64,000 nucleotides of DNA from Scatophagus argus (taxonomy: Eukaryota; Chordata; Actinopteri; Scatophagidae): positions 2,534,055-2,598,054 of the forward strand of contig NC_058508.1 in assembly GCF_020382885.2 (NCBI RefSeq), in the 5' to 3' direction. This document shows positions 1 to 10,709 of the stretch, one piece after another. The position numbers were made by a program, and so were the translations under genes. Under the pieces are notes generated by a model. It made no database searches. It worked only from the letters and a program-made list of their open reading frames with translations, and was not told the origin of the DNA. Every line of letters begins with the position of its first letter. Within the stretch, counting starts at the first letter, position 1.

Positions 1-1270
1 ACACACCCAGTTTGACACCCAGAAATGTCATGAGCGCAGTATTAACTGCAGAAAAAATGATTTGATGTGTACTTAAGTTTTTAGTTTGATCTTGGTTCCG
101 TCTGCTTTCATGGATTCAGTAGCTATAATAGAGTCAGCCGCCAGGAGATGATCTGGAGGTTGCATCCATTGGTGTCTCTCTCCTCTGCTGTCTCAGTTTT
201 TTGGGTAAATTCCATCAATGAGAAACTTTCATAGGAATGAATTGATAATTGTATCCAGTTCTTTTATTTGATACTGTACATCTGGGGTCTCACGCCACTC
301 TGTGAGAGCAGGTTTCTTGCTCTTCCTTTGAGTGTGGATGTCTGGGAAAGCTATAAACCACGACCAGAAAACATTTGATATGCTTTTGTTGTATGTTTGT
401 GCACATTTATGCAAAAAGCTCTCATTGAGACACTATCATGTTTCTCTTTCTTTGTTTTATTAAATTCAATGAAATGATACTTTAAGGTTTGATGGAGGGC
501 GAAAGTATGAGTTTGGTAGATTACATGAGGCAGAAAGAAAGTAGAGAAGTGGAGAGTGCCATTTGAGGGCTGTGAAGAAAAAAAAAGACATGAGGATGAT
601 TCTGAAAAAGGGTGTGAGAGTGCTGTGAAGTCAGCGGAGATGCTCTGTCACACACTATCACTGTGCATCCTTGCATGTGTTTGTAGACCGGCAGATGTGT
701 TTACACATGGGCACGCATGCATGCATACGTGTGTTCCTCCTCAGCCATGTGATAAATCACGACGTGGCCTGATCCTGTGTCACAGTGGAAACTTGTGGCT
801 GGGTGGAACAGTGTCACACACAGTGCCAGTCAACCTGAAGACTACAGTATTTGTTTTTCAGTATCCTCACTGTTAACCCTCTCTGGTTCATGCTTCCTGA
901 TACTTTCTCTTGCTTTCATTCATCTTGTTCACAAATAACATAATAATTAGTCTTAGAAATGATGTTAGTATTAAGAATCTGGTAAAATACCATATACTTA
1001 TAGTATTAATATTAATGTTGCATTATTAATATAATACTCATACAGTATTATGGTGTAAATAATCCAGTGCAGATGTTAGGTCTTGATGATCTTTTGGTTA
1101 TCAGTTTCACTTGTCTTTTCATGAGTCCTTAACTGTAATTGTTCTCTTACTACACTTTGGGACAAGCAAAAAAGAGACAGAATACATAAATGACTGCCCT
1201 CCCTCCCCTCCCCTCCCCTCCCCAACCCCTTGTGTTGTCCCTCTCACTACAGTCCAAAGTCCAGATGATC
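1..1270. other. Upstream non-coding region, no gene recognised
   Basis: No open frame here has splice signals plus a recognisable protein. The stretch is AT-rich around 940-1060, with repeated TTAAT/ATTAA blocks that weakly resemble HNF1-type sites, and has a CCCTC-rich run at about 1198-1225. It lies immediately upstream of g6pc and probably contains part of its promoter. Open frames such as 556-876 lack any recognisable family feature. Confidence 0.5.
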
Positions 1271-1278
1271 TGTTTGAA

Positions 1279-1286
1279 TATAAAAG
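1279..1286 (+). promoter_or_regulatory. g6pc: Candidate TATA box of g6pc
   Basis: TATAAAAG stands about 500 bases before the g6pc start codon. A leader starting near 1310 would need splicing. A strong donor-like GTGAGTAT at 1669 and an acceptor-like pyrimidine tract ending in TAG at 1777 would remove about 109 bases and join the leader just before the ATG at 1784. Mammalian G6PC1 has a TATA promoter, which fits, but transcription start and leader splicing are inferred. Confidence 0.45.
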
Positions 1287-1783
1287 AGACTGTGTGTCTG
1301 ACTAGCAGCACAGAACTGCACACATACACTCACACACACACAGTCACTCATGATCCATTCATCAGACACAAAGAAAAACTGATCCAGGTTTTTTTTTCTT
1401 TTTTGCAAATACTTTTAATAAATACTACATCATATTAAAACACACATACTAGCATGAGGACATCTCAACAGTCATCCGGCATCTCAGCAGACACCTTTGA
1501 GACCACTTAAATTAGGGACACAATCTCTTAACACACATACTACAAATACACTGATACAGTTGTCGTTTATAGCAGCAGTAGAGGACTGATTTGTTGATTG
1601 GGCAGCCCACATCCAAACTGAATTTGTTAAGAAGAACATGCACAAACTGGGATCTCATTAGAAAACTCGGTGAGTATGATTGCATCGCTCAAACATTGTT
1701 CAGTCGGCACTGAGACACACACATGGACTAATTTGGTGTAGAAATGTTCCGCTTTATCTACCCTCCACCCTCCTGTAGTGGTA

Positions 1784-4700
1784 ATGGACCTGCTCCACAG
1801 CTCCGGTGTGAGTAGTACATACTATCTGCAGACCCACTTCAGTCACAGCCAGGGCTACTTCCTGTCAGTCTCTATTGCAACGGACCTACGCAACACCTTC
1901 TTCCTGTTGTTCCCCATATGGTTCCATGTACAGCAAAGTGAAGCTATCAAACTGGTGTGGGTGGCAGTAGTGGGAGACTGGGTCAACCTGATGCTGAAAT
2001 GGTGAGTAGTGGAACTAGGATGATGACAATAATGATGATGTTTATGATAACGGCAATGATGCAGGTCTCATTAGATATGTCCATGACACCATTTTTATTA
2101 AGGCTTCTGTTTGGAGAACGTCCCTATTGGTGGGTCCAGGAGACAGATTACTATGGAAATTCCTCTCAGCCAATGATAGAACAGTTTCCCATGACCTGTG
2201 AAACTGGCCCAGGTAGGACTGCACCTTGGGAGTGATGTGTCAATTAATTCAGTATCAACTTTGGTCTGTCTCTGAAAAATCTTACTTCCAGGTTCTGCAC
2301 AAGAGTAAGGTGAGAAATAGGCAATCTTATATTTAAGTTTTATTTGTCCATTGTCTAGTGGTGATTTCCTCTACATGACGTTAAAAAAAGTCGGGGAGGG
2401 TTTTATTTTATTTTTCTATAGAGCTTTAGTTTCTTTCTTTTTATGACTGTTTTTTCGTTGAGCTGTTGGACACATGGACAATGACTACAGCGTAGAGGGC
2501 CCACTTCCCCTAGGTGGAAGGGCATATCCCTCAGAGTGGACCTGTCATCAGGACTCAGCTAGGGTCAAAATGCAGACCCCACGCAAGGAAGTTCTCTTGT
2601 TAATCACTAGTTTATCAGTAATTGTTTTTGTTTCTATGTTTGGTTACTTAATGTTTATGGCAGTTTGCCAGCTGTGTAGCATAAGGGGGAAGCAGAGGAG
2701 GGAGGAGCTGGAAAATCAATGAACATGGCTACCCAGAAGAAAAAACTATTAAAGATTGCATCATATAATGTAAATGGGATACTCAACCCAATGAAAAGGT
2801 CCAAAATATTAGGTAAAATGAAGAAAGAAGGGGTGGGAGTAGTTCTGCTGCAGGAGACTCACCTGTCAGAGAGGGAGCATGAAAAGCTTAAAAGAAATGG
2901 TTTTAATCAGGTATTTTCTTCTTCCTATAGAACAGGTCGTAGAAGAGGAGTGGCCATTGTAATATCAGGGAAAACTATTTTTGAAAAACTCTCAGAAGTA
3001 TCGGATAAACAGGGAAGGTTTATATTAATTAAGGGGAGGTTAGAGGGAGAATTAGTCACTATTCTAAATGTATATGCACCCCCAGGGGCAGACTGGTTAT
3101 TTTACAGGCAAATATTCGACTTGATGACAACAGAGGGGGAGGGTATTTTGATTTGGGGAGGAGACCTAAATCTCAGACTAAATCCACAACTCGACGGCTC
3201 GGCGAGCGGCATACAGAGGTCCACAATTGGCAAGAAGTTCAGGGGGCTAATGGCAGAGTTAGGAGTAATTGATGTATGGAGAGAATTAAATCCTAAAGGA
3301 AAAGATTACACATTTTTCTCATCCCCTCACTCAACATATTCAAGGATAGATTATTTTTTATATATATAAGAGGGACAGTTACAGGATTGAAAAATGTGAA
3401 ATTGGAATAAGGGACTTATCAGACCATAGTCCGATATATATGACTTTAGTTATGTCAAGAGAAATAAAAACAACACTATGGAGGCTGAACATAAATGTTT
3501 TGAAAGGACAAATGAAGGAGGAGTTTGTTAAAGAAATTCAGACATACGTAAGGGAAAATGATAATGGTGAGGTGTCTCCATCAGTGCTGTGGGATGCATG
3601 TAAAGCGGTAATTAGAGGGAAATTAATAGCTAAATCAGCATATCTGAAAAGGCAAAAACAGGATAGACGTAATAAACTAGAAGCAGAGCTTAAGAAACTA
3701 GAAGAGCAACAAAAAAATAGAGTAGATGAGAAAATTAGCCTAGCAATCAATAGGGTTAAAACAGAGATTAATGACATCCTAGCACAGGAGATTCAAAAAA
3801 AGTTGATGTATTTGAAACAGAGGTACTACGAAGCAGGAAGTAAATCTACAAAGCTGCTGGCCTATAAATTAAAAAAGCAAAGGGCAATTAGTAATATATA
3901 TAAAATTAGGGATTCTGTCACTAATTTGATGAAGTATAAGACAGAAGAGATACATGCATGTTTTGAAAGGTACTACAAAAATCTCTACTCCCAACCAGAC
4001 ATAGATAGTAAGAACCAGATAATCTCACTGTTGGACTCTTTAAATTTGCCAAAGGTAACTGAAGATCATAACTCAGCTCTGACAAAGGAAATCTCAACAG
4101 AAGAAATTAGCTCAGCAATTTCAAAGCTGAAGACAAATAAGGCACCGGGCACGGATGGATACACATCAGAGTTCTACAAAATATTTAGGGAATCATTGAT
4201 CCCCCTGCTAAAAAATACATTTAACTGGGTGCTAAAAAAAGGAGAAATTCCATACTCCTGGAGGGAAGCTTTCATTTCAGTTATTCCTAAAGAAGGAAAA
4301 GACAAATTGGAATGTTCTAATTATAGACCAGTGAGCGTGCTTAATCAAGATTACAGACTTTTCACCGCCATCCTAGCCCGACGATTAGAAACTATTTTAC
4401 CAGATATAATCCATCAAGACCAGACAGGATTTATAAAACATAGGCAGACACAGGACAATATCCGGCGCACATTACATGTAATGCAAAACATCATAAAAAA
4501 AAATTTAGAAGCAATAGTGGTGGGATTAGATGCAGAAAAGGCATTCGATTCTGTCAGGTGGGATTTTCTGTATGTCGTGCTGGAACAATTTGGTTTTCAT
4601 GAAGTATTTATTAAAACTATTCAATCTCTATATAATAAACCCACAGCTAGGATAAAGATAAATGGCAACCTATCGAACTCTTTCACACTAGAACGCGGGT

Positions 4701-7700
4701 GTCGTCAAGGCTGCTCAATTAGCCCTCTCCTCTTTGCAATTTACTTGGAGCCTCTGAGCCAATGGATAAAACAAAATGAAGAAATAAAAGGGATAGACAT
4801 AGAGGGGGATGAACAGAAAATAGCACTATTCGCAGATGATGTATTAGTATATCTGACGCAACCCACTGAATCTCTTCTGGCACTCATGTCAACTCTTGAG
4901 GACTTTGGCCTATTGTCAGGCTATAAATTGAATGTGAAAAAGACACAGGTCCTCACTTTTAACTATGCTCCAGATCAAACTATTAGAGAACGCTTCAAAC
5001 TAAAGTGGGATTCAAAATCCATGAAATATTTGGGAGTGAATCTACCTCAGGACTTAGATCAACTGAAGTCTATAAACTATGATCCATTGATTTCAAAAAT
5101 AAAATCAGATATTGTAAGATGGAACTTAATCCCGTTCACAAGTCTAATTTCAAGGGTAGAGGTGATCAAAATGAATGTTCTCCCAAGGTTCTTGTATTTA
5201 TTCCAAAGTCTGCCAGTAAAAGTAACAGATAAAGAATTTATAGAATGGGACAGAATCATCTCTCGTTACATTTGGCAAGGAAAAAGACCACGGATAAGAT
5301 ACGCAACTCTTCAACTTCCCAGAGTTAAAGGAGGACTAGCCCTACCCTGCCTTAAGAGCTATTATCAGGCCGCCCAACTAAAAACTATGTGGACCCTGTG
5401 TAGTCCTGCCTACAGGGCGAGATGGAAAGACATTGAAGGCCACACATCCAGTATTCCAATACAAGCTATAATAAATGACAAAAAACTGAGAAAACATCTT
5501 AATGAGGAGCTAAATCCATGGTTAGGAGTATCTCTTAATATTTGGCTTGAGATTATATCAAAGAATAACCTGACAGAGCAGAGCAGGCTACTGCGATGGA
5601 TTGCACATGATTCGGATTTTACACCTAATACATTGGATGGGAGCTTCAGTAGATGGGGACGGGGTCCAACAATATTTTGGGAGCTTTTTAAGAAGAAGAC
5701 GATTAAAAGTTTTCAAGACCTAAAGGATCAATTTGGCTTGAAAAAACAGGATTTTTACAGATATTTACAGATGCGGCATTATATGGAGAAGACTATAAAA
5801 AAGTCTAGTGTGGATGAGGTAGAATCAGGAATTATTAAAATATTTGTTTTAGCATATGAATCGGATCAGGGCAAGAAATTAATCTCAAAATTGTATAAAG
5901 AGGTGGAGAATTTAAAGGGCTATAATACATTCTATATAAAAGAGAAGTGGGAGAGGGAGGGGGGAGAGAGGTTATCAGAAGAGGAGTGGGAAGAGATCAA
6001 TGAACAGCAATGGAAGACAACATGTTCCCTCTCATGGAGAGAATATGGCTGGCAAAATATAGTCAGATACTTTAGTACACCAGCACAACACAAATCTATA
6101 GATACGAGATGTTGGAGACTATGTGGAGAAGATCGGGCGAATCATTTTCATATTTTCTGGGAGTGCGCCTCTATCATAACTTATTGGCAAGAGTTAAAGA
6201 AAAGCATGGAGAAAATTCTGAAAGTGGACCTTCCGTTTACATTTGTGGGTTTGTACTTGGGAACAGGCAACCAGAGAATAACTAGCTCAGGGGATAAATA
6301 TTTATTCAGGACAATGTTAGTGGCGGGTAAAAAAGCCATCACCAGGAAATGGCTAAAAACGGAGGTACCTAAAATTGAGGATTGGGTTGAAGTGATGCAT
6401 AATATTTTTATAATGGAAAAGTTGACTTTCTCAGTTAGATTACAATCAGAAAAATTCAAGGTCTTATGGAATAACTGGGTGGACTTTGTAACACCATTTA
6501 GAACTGATTTCATTTGGTAAAAACAATGTATCTTATGGACCCCCTTGGTTCTGGCTACACATGTTAAATGTTCAACGTATAAAGGATTGTATTCGGCATT
6601 TTCCTTCATCAGGAGTGAACAGTCTGTACAGGGGGGGAATAAGATTGAGGATGGTAGAGAAAAATGTTCTCATATGTAATATACCGATTTAAGTTTTATT
6701 TTTATTTTAGTCTGTTTAGATTTATGAACCCTGGTGTGAAGCATTTGTAGGTTCTACTTGTATGTGAATGGAATAATGCTGAATGGAATCAATAAAAAGT
6801 AAATGAAAAAAAAAAAAAAAAGAAAAATCTTACTTCCTCCCTTGACAGGAAGTCCATCGGGTCATGCCATGGGAACTGCAGCAGTCTACTACACCATGAT
6901 GTCATCACTCTTTGCCTTAGTACTGAAGGAAGAAGGACATCAAATCAGAAGATGGTAAGATCACCTTTATTCACTGTATAACTCTTCTGTGCACTGAATG
7001 TCAGGGTAGTAACATGTATCTGTCCCACAGGTGTATGCGTGTCTCATTGTGGACGCTGTTCTGGTGTGTACAGGTGTGTGTGTGCATTTCCAGGGTCTTT
7101 GTCGCTGCTCATTTCCCACACCAGGTCATCACAGGAGTTGTCATAGGTATGGACAGAGCACATATTGCTCCCTTCAAGTCATGATAAAAGTTGGGAAATG
7201 ACAGATATTACATTTTTGAGGTATTCTTGTTTAACTGCCATAGCCAAAGCAAGACTCAGATCTGAAATAATCTAAAAGAAATCTGTTAAATAACTGCTAT
7301 TGTTAATAATTTCTTAAATCCCACCAGCAAAGCATGCAAATATTATTCTTTTTTGTACATTAATATATATGTTATATATAGAAGACCACTCACTTGTATG
7401 AAAACAAACAAGGCTAAGAGTCTACAGCCATGCTAGTGATGCTGTGAAGCCATACATAAACATAATTGTGTTTTGAGCTACATGCTAATGTAATCATAAT
7501 GACAATGATAATGATAAGTTGATGTGTAGGACTTGTAACGCAGCCCAAACCAGAGTCAACATTGTCAGCTGAGGCTGGTGGGATTTTCACTAATTTGCAG
7601 ATATTTTGCAGTATTGGTAACTTGAAATCATAATTAGGAAATAACTTTGCATAATTTTCACTTTTAAAGACTTTTGAGACTCTTTTTCAGAATTTGTAAC

Positions 7701-8547
7701 TTGCAGAAACTTTGAAGAACACTGTGGTAGTTACATGCTGCTAGCAAAATGTGCTGCAGGCATTCTTGCCAATACAAGATCATATTCTCATTATAATTGT
7801 GTTTACATTATATCATACTATTTTTTTTTGTCATAGTGGTCACATGATAGCAGAAATGGATGCCTATAATACATCCTGTCTCCTCTCTTGCATGACTGAG
7901 TATAATATTATCAAAACATGTCAAATCAAGGTTTAAAAACGTATTTACATGTTATTCCACAGTAAACTGTAACACCATTAAGGAATAAATTAAGGAATGA
8001 AAAACCAACCTCTTCTCTCCCAGGTATCCTGGTAGCAGAATCACTAAGCAGGACCCAGCATATCTACAAGGCTGGCCTACGATCTTACCTGTTCACCTCA
8101 CTGCTCCTCCTCTCCCTGGCTCTCCTCTTGTACCTGTTCCTCCAGCTGGCAGGCATCGATCTCCTCTGGAGTGTGGAGAAGGCTCGGTGCTGGTGCCACC
8201 AACCAGAGTGGGTCAGTGTGGACACCAGTCCCTTAGCCAGCTTGTTTAGGAACACTGGAACTCTATTGGGTCTGGGCCTGGGGCTTCACTATCCTTTGCA
8301 TGCACACACCAACAGAGTGGTATTTGCAAAGGGGACTGAGGGCGCCATCTACAGACTGATCTGTTTAAGTGCAACCCTGGTGCTGCTGCAGTTATTCGAC
8401 ACTGCTTTTAGGCCACCTGTCCACGTCGGAGCCTTATTCTACCTGCTGTCATTTTGTAAAAGTGCCACTGTGCCTCTGGCTACTGTATCTATTGTTCCAT
8501 ACTGTGTCACTGCAGCACTGGGATTCAAGAGACGGAAGCTGTTATGA
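1784..8547 (+). CDS. g6pc: Glucose-6-phosphatase catalytic subunit (G6PC1 type), five coding exons
   Basis: Coding exons are 1784-2001, 2103-2212, 6849-6954, 7031-7146 and 8024-8547. They total 1074 nt and 357 aa, the length of human G6PC1, and exons 2-4 (110, 106 and 116 nt) match the human sizes as I remember them. The enzyme is a multi-pass ER membrane phosphohydrolase that releases glucose from glucose-6-phosphate in gluconeogenesis and glycogenolysis. Phosphatase-superfamily active-site residues are visible: Arg79 in GERPYWW, His115 in SPSGHAMG, Arg166 in SRVF and His172 in AAHFPHQ, each four below the human numbers. The C-terminus RRKLL resembles a dilysine ER-retrieval signal. ATG 1784 was chosen because MDLLHSSG aligns with the human start region; the GTG at 1778 is unlikely. 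Intron 2 carries a 4.5-kb LINE. All frames are intact. Fish can have several g6pc paralogues, so the exact paralogue letter is open. Confidence 0.95.
2274..2289 (+). repeat. Left target-site duplication of the L1 insertion
   Basis: The 16-base direct repeat GAAAAATCTTACTTCC occurs here and again, perfectly, at 6822-6837 after the element's poly(A). It marks target-primed insertion of the LINE between 2290 and 6821. Confidence 0.92.
2474..2722 (+). CDS. LINE ORF1: 82-aa putative single-pass membrane protein
   Basis: This small frame fills the usual ORF1 position upstream of the endonuclease. It encodes a polar 38-residue N-terminus and then a long hydrophobic stretch (about residues 39-65, containing [20 protein letters not shown]). 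A Cys-containing, basic tail follows ([17 protein letters not shown]). No coiled coil, RRM or CCHC knuckle, as expected of mammalian-type L1 ORF1, can be seen. Its stop overlaps the ORF2 start as ATGA (2719-2722), an arrangement suited to termination-reinitiation. It may be the true ORF1 of this family or the surviving tail of a longer one. Function unknown. Confidence 0.6.
   Translation: MDNDYSVEGPLPLGGRAYPSEWTCHQDSARVKMQTPRKEVLLLITSLSVIVFVSMFGYLMFMAVCQLCSIRGKQRREELENQ
2719..3369 (+). pseudogene. LINE ORF2, N-terminal endonuclease part, ended by a frameshift
   Basis: The frame starts at ATG 2719 (or ATG 2725) and encodes 216 residues of an APE-type endonuclease. Visible motifs are SYNVNGI near the start, LLQETH, NVYAPPG, WGGDLN and SRIDYF near the end. 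The enzyme nicks target DNA for target-primed reverse transcription. It stops at TAA 3367-3369 within a TATATATA run. The next codons of the same domain ([10 protein letters not shown], with the catalytic SDH) continue in frame 2, so one extra base or two missing bases broke the frame. Confidence 0.85.
3368..6520 (+). pseudogene. LINE ORF2, reverse transcriptase and C-terminal part
   Basis: This frame continues ORF2 after the frameshift. It is open from before 3440 and runs more than 1000 residues to TAA 6520. From the ATG at 3440 it holds a Lys/Glu-rich helical linker (about residues 20-150). The reverse transcriptase follows: [14 protein letters not shown] (about 233-246), [41 protein letters not shown] and the catalytic FADD (about 464-467). 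A C-x3-C...H-x4-C motif lies near residue 891-909 (CWRLCG...HFHIFWEC). No internal stop occurs, so the single lesion at 3360-3368 is the only visible break in ORF2. Confidence 0.88.
6822..6837 (+). repeat. Right target-site duplication of the L1 insertion
   Basis: This second perfect copy of the 16-base target site follows the poly(A) run. It is followed by the last 11 bases of g6pc intron 2, ending in CAG at 6848, so it now supplies the pyrimidine tract and a possible branch point (CTTAC) for exon 3. Confidence 0.92.
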
Positions 8548-10480
8548 GGCAGGTGTGTTTGCATAACATGTACTGCTGGATGGGTGCATTATGTCATATA
8601 CTGCTGAAGCAGTGGGTTTAATGTATGGCCAAAATCATATGGACATGTTCTTTTATGACCTTCTGGTCTCATCTGTTTGTCCTGGTTTAGGCCTCATTGA
8701 GCTAATAACAATGCTCCTTGAAAAAAGTATAAAGATGATATAGTCCATGTTTTACCTCATCAACTGCATTGATTTTTGTAAATATTTTCTTATCCTGAAA
8801 AGAAAAGGGGATGTTGCCATGGGATGAAAAACTGTCTTTGACGTGATTCACACAGGCACAAACAGAATGAAAACATGTATGGAGATCAGTAATTTATTCA
8901 CAAAAAATAAGATTTAAGGCTTACAGGTTTATGAAGCAGGCAAGAGTGAACACCAGGAGAGAAGTGCAAAATCCAGGTGACTCCAGAACAAGTAAAAAAG
9001 AAAAAAATACAGGAACAGATCTGTACCTCAGTCGCCTGGCGACTTTGACAATTTGGCAAAGAGTGTGTGGTAATTGTCCAGGCAAGTATCTGCAGGTGTC
9101 AAGTGGAAATGAGTGAGAGAGTGGGTGGTGTAGGCCAGATAAAGTGCAGAGCAGGTGTCTGACCCACTCACGAGCAGCACTCAGTTGTCAATCATGAAAT
9201 TTCACACATTTTGCACTTCTCTGTAATCTTTTTGGAAATATTGGATGAGTTCCATCAAAATGCCTTTGATGGAACTCGTGGAAACTTGCAGACCTGTGCA
9301 GTAAAGTAGGAGTATGAAATAACATAAAAAAAAAAAAAAATCAAAGTACTACCACCTCAAAAATATACTTGTACAAGTACAGTACTTGATTTGATGTACT
9401 TAGTTACTTTTTACTACTGCATGTACATATGTTAATATGTCATTGCATACTGTGGCTGAACATTCAAGATATTGGTGTCTACAGTAAAGCCTTACGGGTA
9501 TTATATTATCCACCCTGCCTTGTTTACTCAGGAAAGTAAACATAATTCGAAAGTAATTTGAGCACTGAGAAGCCATCGGGAGCGTTTGAATAGGTGCATG
9601 TGAGCAGTTAAAAATACAATCAGTCAAATCATATTCGGTGAGGATAACTTTCATCTAAAACGCTGAATTCAAGAAGGAGTCTCCATCTAATAACCAGATC
9701 CCCCCCCCTCCCATATTAATGTCTGTTAATGCTCTGTTCTTGCATTTACAAGCAAAATTTGTAAAAGACAGGGTACAGAACCATCTAGGGATGGAGAAAC
9801 TTGAATTCAGTAGGTGTACACTTTAGAGCTTTATCACATCATATGTATTTTGCTTTTTGGACATATTTTTGTGCATTTTTTAATTATTTTCTGTCTTTGT
9901 GGATAAGCTACTTTTCTTGAGTATCTGATTACTGATGATAATGTTACTGATAAAAAATATTCTAATGCGTGTGTAATTGTTGTGTTTGCAATGGCAGTAT
10001 TAGCTAGATTCAAGGCAGTGCTACAACCCTGGTCACAAGTAACAGCGCTTCGACTATTTTCGTGTTCTAGGATGGCGAAGGAACGATCTGCCCTAGTATG
10101 CTTCCTATTGACAAGTAGGCCACTCGTTGCCTCCAGTTAGGTACAAAGAAACTGTGATATAGGAAGAACTTCCGCTCTCTTATACGTGAATAATGAATTA
10201 TAATGAATGGGGGCTTATGAAGTCTGCTAATTTTGTTTATGTTTTTTTATGTTTATGTTTCTTTATCATGAAATATCTTTCTGTATTATTATTTAAGTAT
10301 TTGCGGCATACACACCAGTTTAAGGGATTCGCCATTTTGGTTTCACGCATCAATCATAATATTATAATTGAACTTCATTGATATTTGACGTTAGCCTGCC
10401 GTATCGTAACGCTTGTAGTTGTAATTCCTTAGCCATCCTAAGAAAAGAAACATCCCCTACGCGCTGTACTTGACAGCTCT
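8548..10480. other. g6pc 3' UTR and g6pc-nbr1 intergenic region
   Basis: The first part must contain the g6pc 3' UTR, but I see no canonical AATAAA close to the stop. The rest is AT-rich non-coding sequence without gene-like frames. It contains a perfect 13-bp-stem hairpin at 9247-9277 and a small C run near 9700. No brca1-like exon was recognised. Confidence 0.5.
9247..9277. repeat. Perfect 13-bp inverted repeat (hairpin)
   Basis: GAGTTCCATCAAA at 9247-9259 is followed by a 5-base spacer and its exact reverse complement at 9265-9277. No T-run terminator or element boundary is obvious beside it. It could be a protein-binding palindrome, the core of a small inverted-repeat element, or chance. 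Confidence 0.6.
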
Positions 10481-10489
10481 GCTTTTGTT

Positions 10490-10709
10490 TTTCCGTACAA
10501 GCGGAAGTAGCGATCTTTGTTCCGGACACATGGTGCAGGGTGGGCGTGTCCAGGACGCTGATGTAAACACAAAATACGCCTCATCCCCTGTCGGATAAGT
10601 CACAGTGGAGCGAATTGGCGAGATTAACCCAAATAGCCTTCGTTGGTCGGGGAAAACGTTCTGTAACCGTCGAGTGTAATATGTGTTAAAGGCACAGACG
10701 GGCGACGCC
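10490..10709 (+). promoter_or_regulatory. nbr1: nbr1 promoter and 5' UTR
   Basis: This stretch has more CpG than its surroundings and ends at the nbr1 start codon. An ETS-family type motif GCGGAAGTAG lies at 10501-10510 and a TTCCGG motif at about 10520. No TATA box is seen, which suits a broadly expressed gene. The transcription start cannot be read from sequence. Confidence 0.45.

Larger units (their letters stand above)
2290..6821 (+). mobile_element. L1-clade non-LTR retrotransposon, apparently complete, in g6pc intron 2
   Basis: The 4532-bp element is bounded by a perfect 16-bp target-site duplication. It contains a roughly 180-bp leader, a small ORF1 (2474-2722), a split ORF2 (apurinic-like endonuclease, then reverse transcriptase with a C-terminal Cys/His motif), an AATAAA signal at 6791-6796 and a 3' poly(A) run. 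RT motifs ([38 protein letters not shown]) place it in the L1/Tx1 group, like the teleost L1 (Swimmer-type) families. A perfect duplication and one frameshift suggest a fairly recent insertion. It is in the same orientation as g6pc and sits only 27 bp (one duplication copy plus 11 bp) upstream of exon 3. The family name cannot be set without a repeat library. Confidence 0.93.

Noticed and set aside
556-876. 106-codon frame upstream of g6pc
   Set aside because: Composition is Cys/His-rich through CA/TG-rich DNA, and there is no family resemblance, splice context or promoter.
6181-6609. 142-codon reverse-strand frame
   Set aside because: Antisense to the intact LINE ORF2 C-terminus.
10062-10110. 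Exon-like TTCTAG|GATGGCGAAGGAACG before nbr1
   Set aside because: The frame closes quickly and matches no recognised protein; the nbr1 start at 10710 is well supported.
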